Position numbers and translations under genes: made by a program. Positions 7,695 through 14,745 of a stretch of 38,646 nucleotides of DNA are shown in pieces. A model generated the notes under the pieces. That model saw only the letters and a program-made list of their open reading frames with translations. It was not told where the DNA came from and ran no database searches. Within the stretch, counting starts at the first letter, position 1; each line of letters opens with the position of its first letter. Source of the stretch: an uncultured Actinomycetes bacterium (GTDB taxonomy: Bacteria > Actinomycetota > Thermoleophilia > Miltoncostaeales > Miltoncostaeaceae); NCBI GenBank assembly GCA_937871165.1, contig CALMXK010000013.1:1-38646 (forward strand). The letters run 5' to 3'.

Positions 7695-8021
7695 GTGCCA
7701 ATTGCGTTTGTGAATCGGATTGTCGGGTGGATGCGCGCGGGATACCCGGACGGCGTTCCCAACGGCGACTACGTCGCGTTGCTCGGCATCCTGCACCGAC
7801 GGTTGACCGATGCCGAGGTCGACGAGATCGCCGGCGAACTCGCCGAGGCTGCTGACAAGGAAAACCCAGTCACCGAATCGGATATTCGCGCAATGATCAC
7901 CGACAAGGTGTACGAACGCGCATCCAAGAAGGACGTCGCCCGGGTGTCGGCGCAGCTTGCCGCCGGTGGATGGCCGCTCGCGGACGCCGACGACGAGCTC
8001 GAGGACGAGACACAGGGCTGA
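7695..8021 (+). CDS. DUF3349 domain protein (Rv0543c-like)
   Basis: 108 residues from GTG 7695, with AGAGGGAA upstream; longer in-frame starts would overlap the previous gene in another frame. The body matches the DUF3349 pattern: RIVGWMRAGYPDGVPNGDYV, LLGILHRRLTDAEVDEIAGE, a second helical segment with ESDIRAMITDKVYERASKKD, and VSAQLAAGGWPL near the end, followed by an acidic tail. It is soluble and helical with no signal peptide. Its function is unknown; linkage to pit is conserved in actinobacteria, which suggests a phosphate-related role. Confidence 0.85.
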   Translation: MPIAFVNRIVGWMRAGYPDGVPNGDYVALLGILHRRLTDAEVDEIAGELAEAADKENPVTESDIRAMITDKVYERASKKDVARVSAQLAAGGWPLADADDELEDETQG

Positions 8022-8073
8022 GCCCTCCGGTTGGTTGCGGGAAGGCCGTAACCAACCCTTCACATCCCGCCTC

Positions 8074-8101
8074 TTGGCGTCGCCGGGCGCGGCCCTACAA
8101 T
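8074..8101 (+). promoter_or_regulatory. Promoter TTGGCG-16-TACAAT for the Bax-inhibitor-1 gene, leaderless
   Basis: TTGGCG (8074-8079) and TACAAT (8096-8101) are 16 nt apart; the box ends 7 nt before ATG 8109. An upstream in-frame ATG at 8100 lies inside the -10 box and therefore cannot be the start. Confidence 0.6.
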
Positions 8102-8108
8102 GGTGGAC

Positions 8109-8762
8109 ATGAACGAACTCAACTACGCCCAGGACATCGCCGTTCCGCAGAGCAGGTCGGTCACGACCGTCTTCGGATGGGTGATGGGCCTTGTCGGCAT
8201 CGCACTCGGATTCATGGCACTCGGCGCGTACCTCGGTCGCGACCTCTCACAAGGCGCCGCGGTCACCGCGTCGCTCGCCGCGGTCGGCATGTTGCTCGCC
8301 GGCTCATTCGCCAAAGGGCTGACGCGCGTCGGCGGCCTCGGCATCGGCTGGCTGTTTGCCACTGCCGCACTGCTCGGCCTTGGCGCGGGACCGGCCATGC
8401 ACTACTACGCGAGCGCTCGCCCTGGTCTGCTCGCCGAGGCTGCGCTTGGCACCGCACTCACCGTTGCCGCCATGGGCGCCCTCGGGCTCACCATGTCCCG
8501 GGACCTGCGCTCATGGATGCGTCCGGTCAGCATCGGCGTCTTCATCGCATGCGGTGTCGGCCTGGTGTGGACGTTGATCTCGGGTCCGCTCAGCCCAATC
8601 CTCAGCATGGTCATCTTCGCCGGCTCGGCGCTGCTTCTGGTCATCGACTTCAACTACGTGCGCAAGCACGCCACCGAGCAGGATGTGGTTTGGCTCGCGA
8701 CCGGCATCTTCGTGTCGATCGTGAACATCTTCTTCTCACTCCTCAACCTGATGAGCGACTGA
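8109..8762 (+). CDS. Bax inhibitor-1/YccA family membrane protein
   Basis: 217 residues with seven membrane segments. The order of helices, the sequence SALLLVIDFNYVRKHATEQD with an acidic residue in the sixth helix, and the C-terminus FVSIVNIFFSLLNLMSD are typical of the BI-1/TMBIM (YbhL/YccA) family, whose characterised bacterial member is a pH-sensitive Ca2+ leak channel. The bacterial physiological role is poorly known. It is monocistronic, ending in a hairpin shared with convergent birA. Confidence 0.88.
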   Translation: MNELNYAQDIAVPQSRSVTTVFGWVMGLVGIALGFMALGAYLGRDLSQGAAVTASLAAVGMLLAGSFAKGLTRVGGLGIGWLFATAALLGLGAGPAMHYYASARPGLLAEAALGTALTVAAMGALGLTMSRDLRSWMRPVSIGVFIACGVGLVWTLISGPLSPILSMVIFAGSALLLVIDFNYVRKHATEQDVVWLATGIFVSIVNIFFSLLNLMSD

Positions 8763-8770
8763 ACTTCGAC

Positions 8771-8803
8771 GTGGGTGCGCGTCGCCTGTCGGCGCGCACC
8801 CAC
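8771..8803. terminator. Bidirectional hairpin terminator between convergent BI-1 gene and birA
   Basis: GTGGGTGCGCG (8771-8781) and CGCGCACCCAC (8793-8803) form a perfect 11-bp stem with an 11-nt loop, filling the 42 bases between the two stop codons. There is no T-run on either side, as is common for terminators in high-GC actinobacteria. Confidence 0.65.
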
Positions 8804-8804
8804 C

Positions 8805-9767
8805 TCACCACTCGACGCGGGTGACCTCACCGCTGCCGAGTGACTCTTCGCCTGCTGCTGTGCGCACGCGAAGCCGGCCCAGACTGTCGATGCCCTCGGC
8901 CGTCCCGGCGATTGCACCGCTCGCGACCTGCACCGTCACGCCGGTGCCCGCAAGCGCGTCGCGTGCCGCGTAGGCGGCCACGATTGGTGTGGCACCGTCT
9001 GCCTGCCACTGCGCGTAGCGGTCGGCCAGTGCGCTCAGCACCTGCGCGAGCAGTGCCCCGCGCGTCACAGGTCGGTGGTCGCCCACTGCGCCCGCGGTCC
9101 ATCGGGCGTCGGCCAACTGCGGTGCGCCGTGGACGTTGATGCCGATCCCGGCGACGGCCCACGCCAGGCCGGATTCGTCGAGCGATGACTCGCACAGGAT
9201 CCCGCACACCTTGCGTCCGTCGATGACGATGTCGTTCGGCCAAACGATGCGCGCCTGCGGGGAGATGGCCTCGGCGACGGCGACCGCAACAACGAGAGGA
9301 AGCATGCCGGCGTCCACCGGCGCGACCTGTGGGCGAAGCACCACCGAGAAGGTGAGCGCGTCGCGCGGTGCCGTCATCCAGGGGCGGCCACGGCGTCCGC
9401 GACCCGCGGTTTGGATGTCGGCGCCGATCACGTGCCCTTCGGCCGCACCGGCGCGCGCAGCCGCGGCCGCGTCGTCATTGGTCGATCCGGTCTCCCGGGT
9501 CCAGATGACCGGTCCGAGGATGGGCGTGTGCAGGCCGTCGACGACGATCGACCCGACCACCGGGTCGGCGTCCGGGTCGATCACATACCCCTCGTGGACG
9601 CCGAGCACAGCGGTTCCCGCCTTGCGCAGCGCCTCGACATGGCGGTGCACCGATGCGCGTGAACATCCGAGCTCACGCGCGATCTGCTCGCCCGAGATGC
9701 CGTCGGAGCCCGCACGCACAATGGCTGCAAGCACCTGTTCGCGTCGCATGTGAAGTTCATCCGTCAT
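8805..9767 (-). CDS. birA: Bifunctional biotin-[acetyl-CoA-carboxylase] ligase / biotin repressor
   Basis: 320 residues. The N-terminal ~60 residues form a helix-turn-helix (GISGEQIARELGCSRASVHR), marking the repressor-type BirA rather than the ligase-only type. The catalytic domain has the biotinyl-AMP loop GRGRRGRPW (122-130) and the lysine motif WPNDIVIDGRKVCGIL (Lys186), then a small C-terminal SH3-like domain. It biotinylates carboxylase carrier proteins and, as biotinyl-AMP-bound dimer, represses biotin genes. It is divergent from bioY across a 30-bp palindrome, so it very likely controls that operon and itself. A TAGGGT box (9779-9774, minus) ends 6 nt before the ATG, suggesting a leaderless mRNA. 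Confidence 0.94.
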   Translation of the reverse strand: MTDELHMRREQVLAAIVRAGSDGISGEQIARELGCSRASVHRHVEALRKAGTAVLGVHEGYVIDPDADPVVGSIVVDGLHTPILGPVIWTRETGSTNDDAAAAARAGAAEGHVIGADIQTAGRGRRGRPWMTAPRDALTFSVVLRPQVAPVDAGMLPLVVAVAVAEAISPQARIVWPNDIVIDGRKVCGILCESSLDESGLAWAVAGIGINVHGAPQLADARWTAGAVGDHRPVTRGALLAQVLSALADRYAQWQADGATPIVAAYAARDALAGTGVTVQVASGAIAGTAEGIDSLGRLRVRTAAGEESLGSGEVTRVEW

Positions 9768-9773
9768 GGCCGC

Positions 9774-9824
9774 ACCCTATCTCGTCACGCCTTGGTGGAG
9801 TCAGCCGTGACGACCGGGTATGCT
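9774..9824. promoter_or_regulatory. birA-bioY divergent control region with candidate BirA operator
   Basis: A perfect inverted repeat TCGTCACG (9782-9789) / CGTGACGA (9806-9813) with a 16-nt spacer sits between the birA -10 box (TAGGGT, minus, 9779-9774) and the bioY -10 box (TATGCT, 9819-9824). Two half-sites separated by about 15 nt is the architecture of known BirA operators (TTGTAAACC-N14/15-GGTTTACAA), though the half-site sequence differs. A dimer bound here would cover both promoters. The identity of the binding protein is inferred from position. Confidence 0.65.
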
Positions 9825-9853
9825 CGCTCCTCATCGACTTGGAGGCTGTGCTC

Positions 9854-10438
9854 GTGAGTGGTGCCCGTATCGCCCGTATCGCCGTGTTTGCCGCGCTCAT
9901 CGGCGTCTTTGGCGCAACGCCGGCGCTTCCCGTGCCGGGAACGTCAGTGCCGATCACTGCACAGACCGTGGCCGTGATGCTGACCGGGTTGATGCTGGTG
10001 CCGCTCGATGCATTCCTGGCCGGGGTCGTCTTCCTGGCCCTGGTGCTCGTCGGTCTGCCACTGATGCCGGGCGGATTCGGTGGTGTCCAGATCCTCTCCA
10101 GCGTACGCGGCGGCTTTGCGATCGGCTTTCCCGTCGCGGCGCTCGCCGTATCGCTGATCGCCGGCGGCTTTCGTCGCATCCCGTCGCAACCGCACGGTCG
10201 TGCCCAGGTGGCCGTCAACGTCGGTGCCTGCATCATCGGCGGCATTGCTGTGCTGTACGCGGTGGCGGTCCCGATCGGTGCAGCGCTTGCGGGACTCGAC
10301 GTGCTGACGCTGATGCGGGCAATGGCCGTGTACATCCCGGGCGACCTCGCCAAAGCGGTTGTGGCGTCGGTGGTCGCGGCATCGGCATTCCGCGCCGCGC
10401 CGTATCTGCGTCCCACGTCGGTGGCGGCGCGCGGCTGA
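9854..10438 (+). CDS. bioY: Biotin transporter substrate-binding component BioY (ECF S-component)
   Basis: 194 residues from GTG 9854, chosen because GGAGG (9841-9845) lies 8 nt upstream; GTG 9848 would be too close. About six membrane helices; PVPGTSVPITAQTVAVMLTG is the conserved BioY start of the biotin site, and GGVQILSSVRGGFAIGFPVA and YIPGDLAKAVVAS follow. BioY captures biotin; here its energising partners (ATPase and T-component) are in the same operon. First gene of a run whose next members are an acyl-CoA ligase and a thiolase homologue, resembling Bacillus subtilis yhfU-yhfT-yhfS, which is BirA-regulated. Confidence 0.93.
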   Translation: MSGARIARIAVFAALIGVFGATPALPVPGTSVPITAQTVAVMLTGLMLVPLDAFLAGVVFLALVLVGLPLMPGGFGGVQILSSVRGGFAIGFPVAALAVSLIAGGFRRIPSQPHGRAQVAVNVGACIIGGIAVLYAVAVPIGAALAGLDVLTLMRAMAVYIPGDLAKAVVASVVAASAFRAAPYLRPTSVAARG

Positions 10439-10440
10439 CC

Positions 10441-11919
10441 ATGCTCGTCGGCGCACGCGTGCTGGAACGCGCACGGGCGCAGGGGGCCCGACCCGCACTC
10501 CGCGACCCGCACGGCACGATGACCGCCGGCGACGTCGCGCAGCGGTGTGCGCGCGTACGAGATGCCTCGCACGCATGCGGGTGCGGCCGCGGGGGTGAGA
10601 CGGCATATGCGGGGATGGTCGTCGACGGCTCGGCCGACGGCCTTGCAACCCTGCTTGGGTTGATGATGGCCGGATGGGCGGTCGGCGTGCTCGATCCGGG
10701 GTGGACCGACGCCGAGCGTCGCGGTGCGATCGGCCAGTTGTCCCCCGACATGCTCGTCGGAGCGCAGGACGACGGCTGGAGCGGCTGCGGGACGATCGGT
10801 GCAATACCGCTCATGCGCCCTGCACAGGCACCGATCGGCGACGGTCCGCGCACACCGGGTGCGCACGACATTTTCTACGTCGGGTTCACGTCGGGAAGCA
10901 GCGGCGTGCCGAAGGCATTCGCACGCACGCATGACTCGTGGTGGCGGAGCTTCATCGGTCTCGACGAACTCGTCGCGTTGGGCGACGGGGCGGTCGTGGT
11001 TCCCGGCCCATTGTCGAGCTCGCACTTCCTGTTCGGCGCCTTGCACGGTCTGCACGCAGGCGCGCTCGTCGAGCTGCTGCCGACGGGCGGTGGCAGCGTC
11101 GCCAGGATTCTCGAGCGCCTCGCCCGTGACGAGCCGGTTGCCGCGATGTACGTGGTGCCGAGCATGCTGCAACAGCTCGTCGAGGGGCTTCCCGGCCCAG
11201 CCACGACACAGCCGCGAATCATCTTCTGCGCCGGTGCACGACTGGATCAGGTGACCCGCGACCTGGTGGCCGAGCGCCTGCCGGCGTCCACGATCGTCGA
11301 GTACTACGGCGCCTCGGAGCTCTCATTTGTGGCCATCCGGGTCGACCGTGACGCCACGCCGGCCGGGTCGGTCGGGCGAGCATTCCCGGGCGTCGAGGTC
11401 ACCATCCGCGACGACCACGGTGCGCCGTGCGAGGTCGGCACGCCAGGGCGGATCTTCGTGAGCAGTCCGCTGGTGTTCAGCGGGTACCGTGGCACGGCCC
11501 CGACCGGCGGCGCGGAGCGGCTGGGTGAGGAGTGGAGTGTGGGCGACATCGGTCACCTCGACGAGGACGGCTTCCTGTTCGTCGCGGGTCGTGGCTCGTC
11601 GCTCATCATCACGGGCGGCGCGAACGTACAGCCGGAGGAGGTCGAACAGGTGCTTGCGACCGTTCCCGGTGTCAGCGGGTGCGCGGTCGTCGGGATCGAC
11701 GATGTGCGCTGGGGGCAGGTGCCGGTGGCGGCGATCACGATTCGCGACGCCACAGTGAGCCGGGCGGATCTTCGCCGAGCGGTGGGGGAGCGATTGGCAC
11801 GCCACAAGCGGCCCCGCCGCTACGTGGTGCTCGATGCGCTGCCACTTGGCCGAACCGGGAAGATCGATCGCGATGGCGTGCGCTCGGCCATCGTCGACGG
11901 CGCGGGACGGGAACTGTGA
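10441..11919 (+). CDS. AMP-forming acyl-CoA ligase of the biotin operon (YhfT-like)
   Basis: 492 residues, starting 2 nt after bioY. Adenylate-forming motifs are in order: P-loop FTSGSSGVPKAF (149-160), YYGASE (288-293), GDIGHLDEDGF (368-378), ITGGANVQPEEVE and the catalytic lysine in PLGRTGKIDRD (Lys474). It should activate a carboxylic acid to acyl-AMP and then acyl-CoA. The substrate is not visible from sequence. Its place in a BirA-type operon between bioY and a thiolase homologue mirrors B. subtilis yhfT, suggesting a pimelate-like acid, a biotin precursor or a biotin catabolite as substrate (inference). Its end overlaps the next start (GTGA). Confidence 0.87.
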   Translation: MLVGARVLERARAQGARPALRDPHGTMTAGDVAQRCARVRDASHACGCGRGGETAYAGMVVDGSADGLATLLGLMMAGWAVGVLDPGWTDAERRGAIGQLSPDMLVGAQDDGWSGCGTIGAIPLMRPAQAPIGDGPRTPGAHDIFYVGFTSGSSGVPKAFARTHDSWWRSFIGLDELVALGDGAVVVPGPLSSSHFLFGALHGLHAGALVELLPTGGGSVARILERLARDEPVAAMYVVPSMLQQLVEGLPGPATTQPRIIFCAGARLDQVTRDLVAERLPASTIVEYYGASELSFVAIRVDRDATPAGSVGRAFPGVEVTIRDDHGAPCEVGTPGRIFVSSPLVFSGYRGTAPTGGAERLGEEWSVGDIGHLDEDGFLFVAGRGSSLIITGGANVQPEEVEQVLATVPGVSGCAVVGIDDVRWGQVPVAAITIRDATVSRADLRRAVGERLARHKRPRRYVVLDALPLGRTGKIDRDGVRSAIVDGAGREL

Positions 11920-13064
11920 ACCGCGACGCCGTCGTCGTGGGCGCCGTACGCACCCCGTTCGCCCGACTGGACGGTGAGCTTGCGTCCGTCGACGCCCAAG
12001 CGCTCGCGGCCGCCGTCATCCGCGCGCTCACCGAGCGGCTGCCCGCATCGGTGGGCGTCGACGACGTGCTCATGGCGAACGCCACCGGCCCTGGCGGCAA
12101 CCTCGCCCGACGGGCCGCCCTGGATGCCGGCTGCGACGTCACCGTGCCTGGCATCACACTGGACCGGCAGTGCAGCGGTGGCTTGGACGCGGTCACCATG
12201 GCGTGTCGTCTGGTGCAGGCGGGCGCCGGCGAGGTGTACATCGCGGGCGGCACTGAGAGCGCGACCACATCACCGCTTCGCGCTGAGGATTCACCGGACG
12301 TCGGCGCACGTGGACGGGGCTTCTTCCCGCGCCGTGCCTTCAGCGGCGGCGGTTGGGAGGACCCGGGGATGGCCGAGTCCGCCGAGATCATCGCCTGGGA
12401 ACGCGCAATCACGCGCGAGCGGCAGGACTCGTATGCAGCTGCCAGTCACGCGGGCGCGGTTGCCGCGGCCGACGATGGGCGCCTCGCCCGCGAGATCGTG
12501 GGTGTCGCGACTGGCGCGGGGACCGTCGCCCACGACAGCTGCCTGCGGCGCACCCTGACCGCCGACCGGCTGGCGCGGATGCGGCCGGTCACCCGGCCCG
12601 ACGGAACGGTCACAGCCGGCAACGCAAGTCAGATCGCCGACGGGGCTGCGGCGGTGCTTGTCGTGTCGCGTCGTGTCGCGGAGTTGATCGGTGGGGACGG
12701 ACTGGTCCATCGCGACAGCACCGCCGTGGGTGTCGAGCCACGCCTGTGCGGGCTGGGCGCCATCGCGGCGGTGGATCGGCTGACCGAACGGAACGTCGCG
12801 TTCGACCCTGCGGCGACACATGTGGCGATGGTCGAGGCCTTCGCGAGCCAGATGTGCGCCACCATCGATGCACTCGGTCTCGATTCTGCTCGCGTCAACG
12901 TGGGCGGTGGGGCGATCGCACTGGGCCACCCGTGGGGGGCGTCGGGCGCCGCCCAGGTCGTGCGGTTGTTCTACACGCTTCAGGTCGGCGACGACGGGCT
13001 GGCGCTTGCCGCCGTGGCAGGCGGCATGGGAGTCGCCGCGTGGTTTTCGCGGTGTGCGCAATGA
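11916..13064 (+). CDS. Thiolase-superfamily protein lacking two catalytic residues (YhfS-like)
   Basis: 382 residues, GTG start overlapping the upstream stop by 4 nt. It is a full-length thiolase fold: nucleophile motif [12 protein letters not shown] (Cys86), [13 protein letters not shown], and [16 protein letters not shown] (His338). Two canonical positions differ. The NEAFA motif reads VEAFA (Asn replaced by Val306), and the CxGGGxG motif that holds the second catalytic Cys reads AVAGGMG (Ala366). With nucleophile and GHP His intact but the acid/base Cys and oxyanion Asn gone, ordinary acetyl-CoA acetyltransferase activity is doubtful; acyl transfer or hydrolysis is possible. The operon position matches B. 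subtilis yhfS. Whether YhfS shares these changes I cannot check. Confidence 0.85.
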   Translation: MNRDAVVVGAVRTPFARLDGELASVDAQALAAAVIRALTERLPASVGVDDVLMANATGPGGNLARRAALDAGCDVTVPGITLDRQCSGGLDAVTMACRLVQAGAGEVYIAGGTESATTSPLRAEDSPDVGARGRGFFPRRAFSGGGWEDPGMAESAEIIAWERAITRERQDSYAAASHAGAVAAADDGRLAREIVGVATGAGTVAHDSCLRRTLTADRLARMRPVTRPDGTVTAGNASQIADGAAAVLVVSRRVAELIGGDGLVHRDSTAVGVEPRLCGLGAIAAVDRLTERNVAFDPAATHVAMVEAFASQMCATIDALGLDSARVNVGGGAIALGHPWGASGAAQVVRLFYTLQVGDDGLALAAVAGGMGVAAWFSRCAQ

Positions 13065-13744
13065 TCGCGTGCCGCAACGTCGGCGTGCGCACCGACGAGG
13101 GTGTGGAGCTGCTGCGTGACGTCACGCTCACCATCGATCATGCGCGCACGGCGATCATCGGAGCCAACGGATCCGGCAAGACCACGCTTGCACGCCTGTT
13201 CAACGGGCTGACACGCCCGAGTTCCGGCGCCGTCACCGTGGACGGTTTGGACGTGGCGTCGAATCGACGCGAAGTCCAGTGTCACGTGGGGTTCGTCTTC
13301 GCGAACGCCGACCATCAACTGGTGTACCCGACACCGCTCGAGGACGTGGCGCTGTCGCTTCGCGCGCGAGGCGTTGCGTCCGGCGAGGCGCAGGAGCGGG
13401 CACGGGCGCAACTGGAGACCGTGGGGCTCGCACACAAGGCCGACCAAGGGATCCACACGTTGAGCGGCGGCGAGAAGCATCTCGTCGCGCTGTGTGCGGT
13501 GCTGGTACTCGAGCCGCAGTGGCTCGTAATCGACGAGCCGACCACGACACTCGACCTCATCAATCGCCGCCGCGTCATTGACGTGCTGACCGGACTGCCG
13601 CAGCGGCTCGTCGTGGTCTCGCACGATCTCGATCTGGTGCGCACAATGGACGCGGCAGTTCTGGTGGACGCCGCCACGGTGACTGCGACGGGAGCGAGCG
13701 GCGCCGTCGTCGATCGGTACCTGGCCGCCATGGACGCGCGATGA
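13061..13744 (+). CDS. bioM: ECF transporter ATPase, biotin-type (BioM/EcfA)
   Basis: 227 residues, ATGA overlap with the thiolase gene. Walker A GANGSGKTT (34-42), signature LSGGE (134-138), Walker B LVIDEP (155-160) and the H-loop VVVSHD are present. The Q-loop region reads FVFANADHQLV, where most EcfA proteins have VFQNPDDQ, so the Q-loop glutamine appears replaced by Ala81. It should couple ATP hydrolysis to BioY through the T-component encoded next. The single ATPase (rather than EcfA1/A2) with its own BioY fits a dedicated BioMNY system. Confidence 0.88.
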   Translation: MIACRNVGVRTDEGVELLRDVTLTIDHARTAIIGANGSGKTTLARLFNGLTRPSSGAVTVDGLDVASNRREVQCHVGFVFANADHQLVYPTPLEDVALSLRARGVASGEAQERARAQLETVGLAHKADQGIHTLSGGEKHLVALCAVLVLEPQWLVIDEPTTTLDLINRRRVIDVLTGLPQRLVVVSHDLDLVRTMDAAVLVDAATVTATGASGAVVDRYLAAMDAR

Positions 13745-14745
13745 CAACAGGCGCGCCGGCTCGGAGCTCGGGCATGGTGGGCGGCAAACTCGCCGCCCTG
13801 CTCGTGGGGTCGGTGGCGGTGATCTGGATCGATCGGCCGCTCATCTCGCTGGCCGTGGCGATCCTCGCCATTGCACTCGCACGTGCGGGTGGCGCACACT
13901 GGCGCGCCACCCGCCGCTTCGGCGCACCGGTGCTCTGGACGGTTGCGTTCGTCGTGGCCATCCACCTGGTGCTGCGCGATCTGGATCAGGCGCTCCACGT
14001 CGGCTCGCGACTCCTTGCGGTCGGCCTGCTCGCCACCGCCTTCACGCTCACGACGCGCAGCACGGACATCGTCGCGTGGGTGGAGCGGGTCCTGACTGCG
14101 CTGCGCGTGCACCCGCCGACGGTCTTTCGCGTGGGGCTCGTCAGCGGACTCACGACCAGAAGCTTCGAGCACCTCGGCGTCGTGGCGACGCGGGTGCTCG
14201 ACGCGAGGCGGAGTCGCGGACTCCAGCGCAGCGCCCGCGCGTTCGCGGTTCCGATGGTGGTCGAGGCGGCGCGGCTCGCACATGGCATGGGTGAGGCGCT
14301 CGAGGCACGTGGCATCGGCGACGGGGGCGGGGGCGATGTGCAACCCAAGCATCAGCCGTACCGTTTCATCCGTGCCGTGACACCGACGAGTTCCGAGTCG
14401 GGCCACGCCACCTGGGTGCCGTCGGGGGACGAGCTCGGTCCGGCGGCCGCGCGTCCTGCGACGGCGCCTGCCCACCTGGTTGCCGAGGCGATGGCGCAGA
14501 CGGCCGGGATGCTGCTTGCTGCGACGTCGCCGTGGTCCGAGCGTCGCTGGGCACTGGCCGGCATCGACCAAATGACCGTTTCACCGGTCCGTTGGGGGGC
14601 GCCCGTGCACGTCACCTGTACCGTGGATCGCATGTCTGAACGCGCCTCGCGAGTCACTGCCGTCGCCACGCAAGCCGGTGGAGAGCCTGCTCACGCGACA
14701 CTGATTCTGGTGTCCTTCGTGCCGGCTCCTGCGACGTCCGAATGA
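13741..14745 (+). CDS. ECF T-component (BioN/EcfT) fused to a C-terminal hotdog (FabZ-like) domain
   Basis: 334 residues in one uninterrupted frame, ATGA overlap with bioM. Residues 14-105 hold four membrane helices; the two EcfT coupling motifs follow as DARRSRG (154-160) and EARGIG (188-193). After a linker DGGGGDV (194-200), residues 205-326 resemble 3-hydroxyacyl-ACP dehydratases: YRFIRAV, then AEAMAQTAGMLL aligned with FabZ EALAQTAG, then ALAGIDQMTVSPVRWGAPVH and a hotdog-type strand end. The FabZ catalytic HFPG is replaced by PAAA-like sequence, while the Glu of the central helix (Glu249) remains. Dehydration is therefore unlikely; thioester binding or hydrolysis is possible. I know of no described EcfT-hotdog fusion. 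The fusion junction is a G-rich run, so a sequence error joining two genes must be considered. Confidence 0.75.
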   Translation: MTTGAPARSSGMVGGKLAALLVGSVAVIWIDRPLISLAVAILAIALARAGGAHWRATRRFGAPVLWTVAFVVAIHLVLRDLDQALHVGSRLLAVGLLATAFTLTTRSTDIVAWVERVLTALRVHPPTVFRVGLVSGLTTRSFEHLGVVATRVLDARRSRGLQRSARAFAVPMVVEAARLAHGMGEALEARGIGDGGGGDVQPKHQPYRFIRAVTPTSSESGHATWVPSGDELGPAAARPATAPAHLVAEAMAQTAGMLLAATSPWSERRWALAGIDQMTVSPVRWGAPVHVTCTVDRMSERASRVTAVATQAGGEPAHATLILVSFVPAPATSE

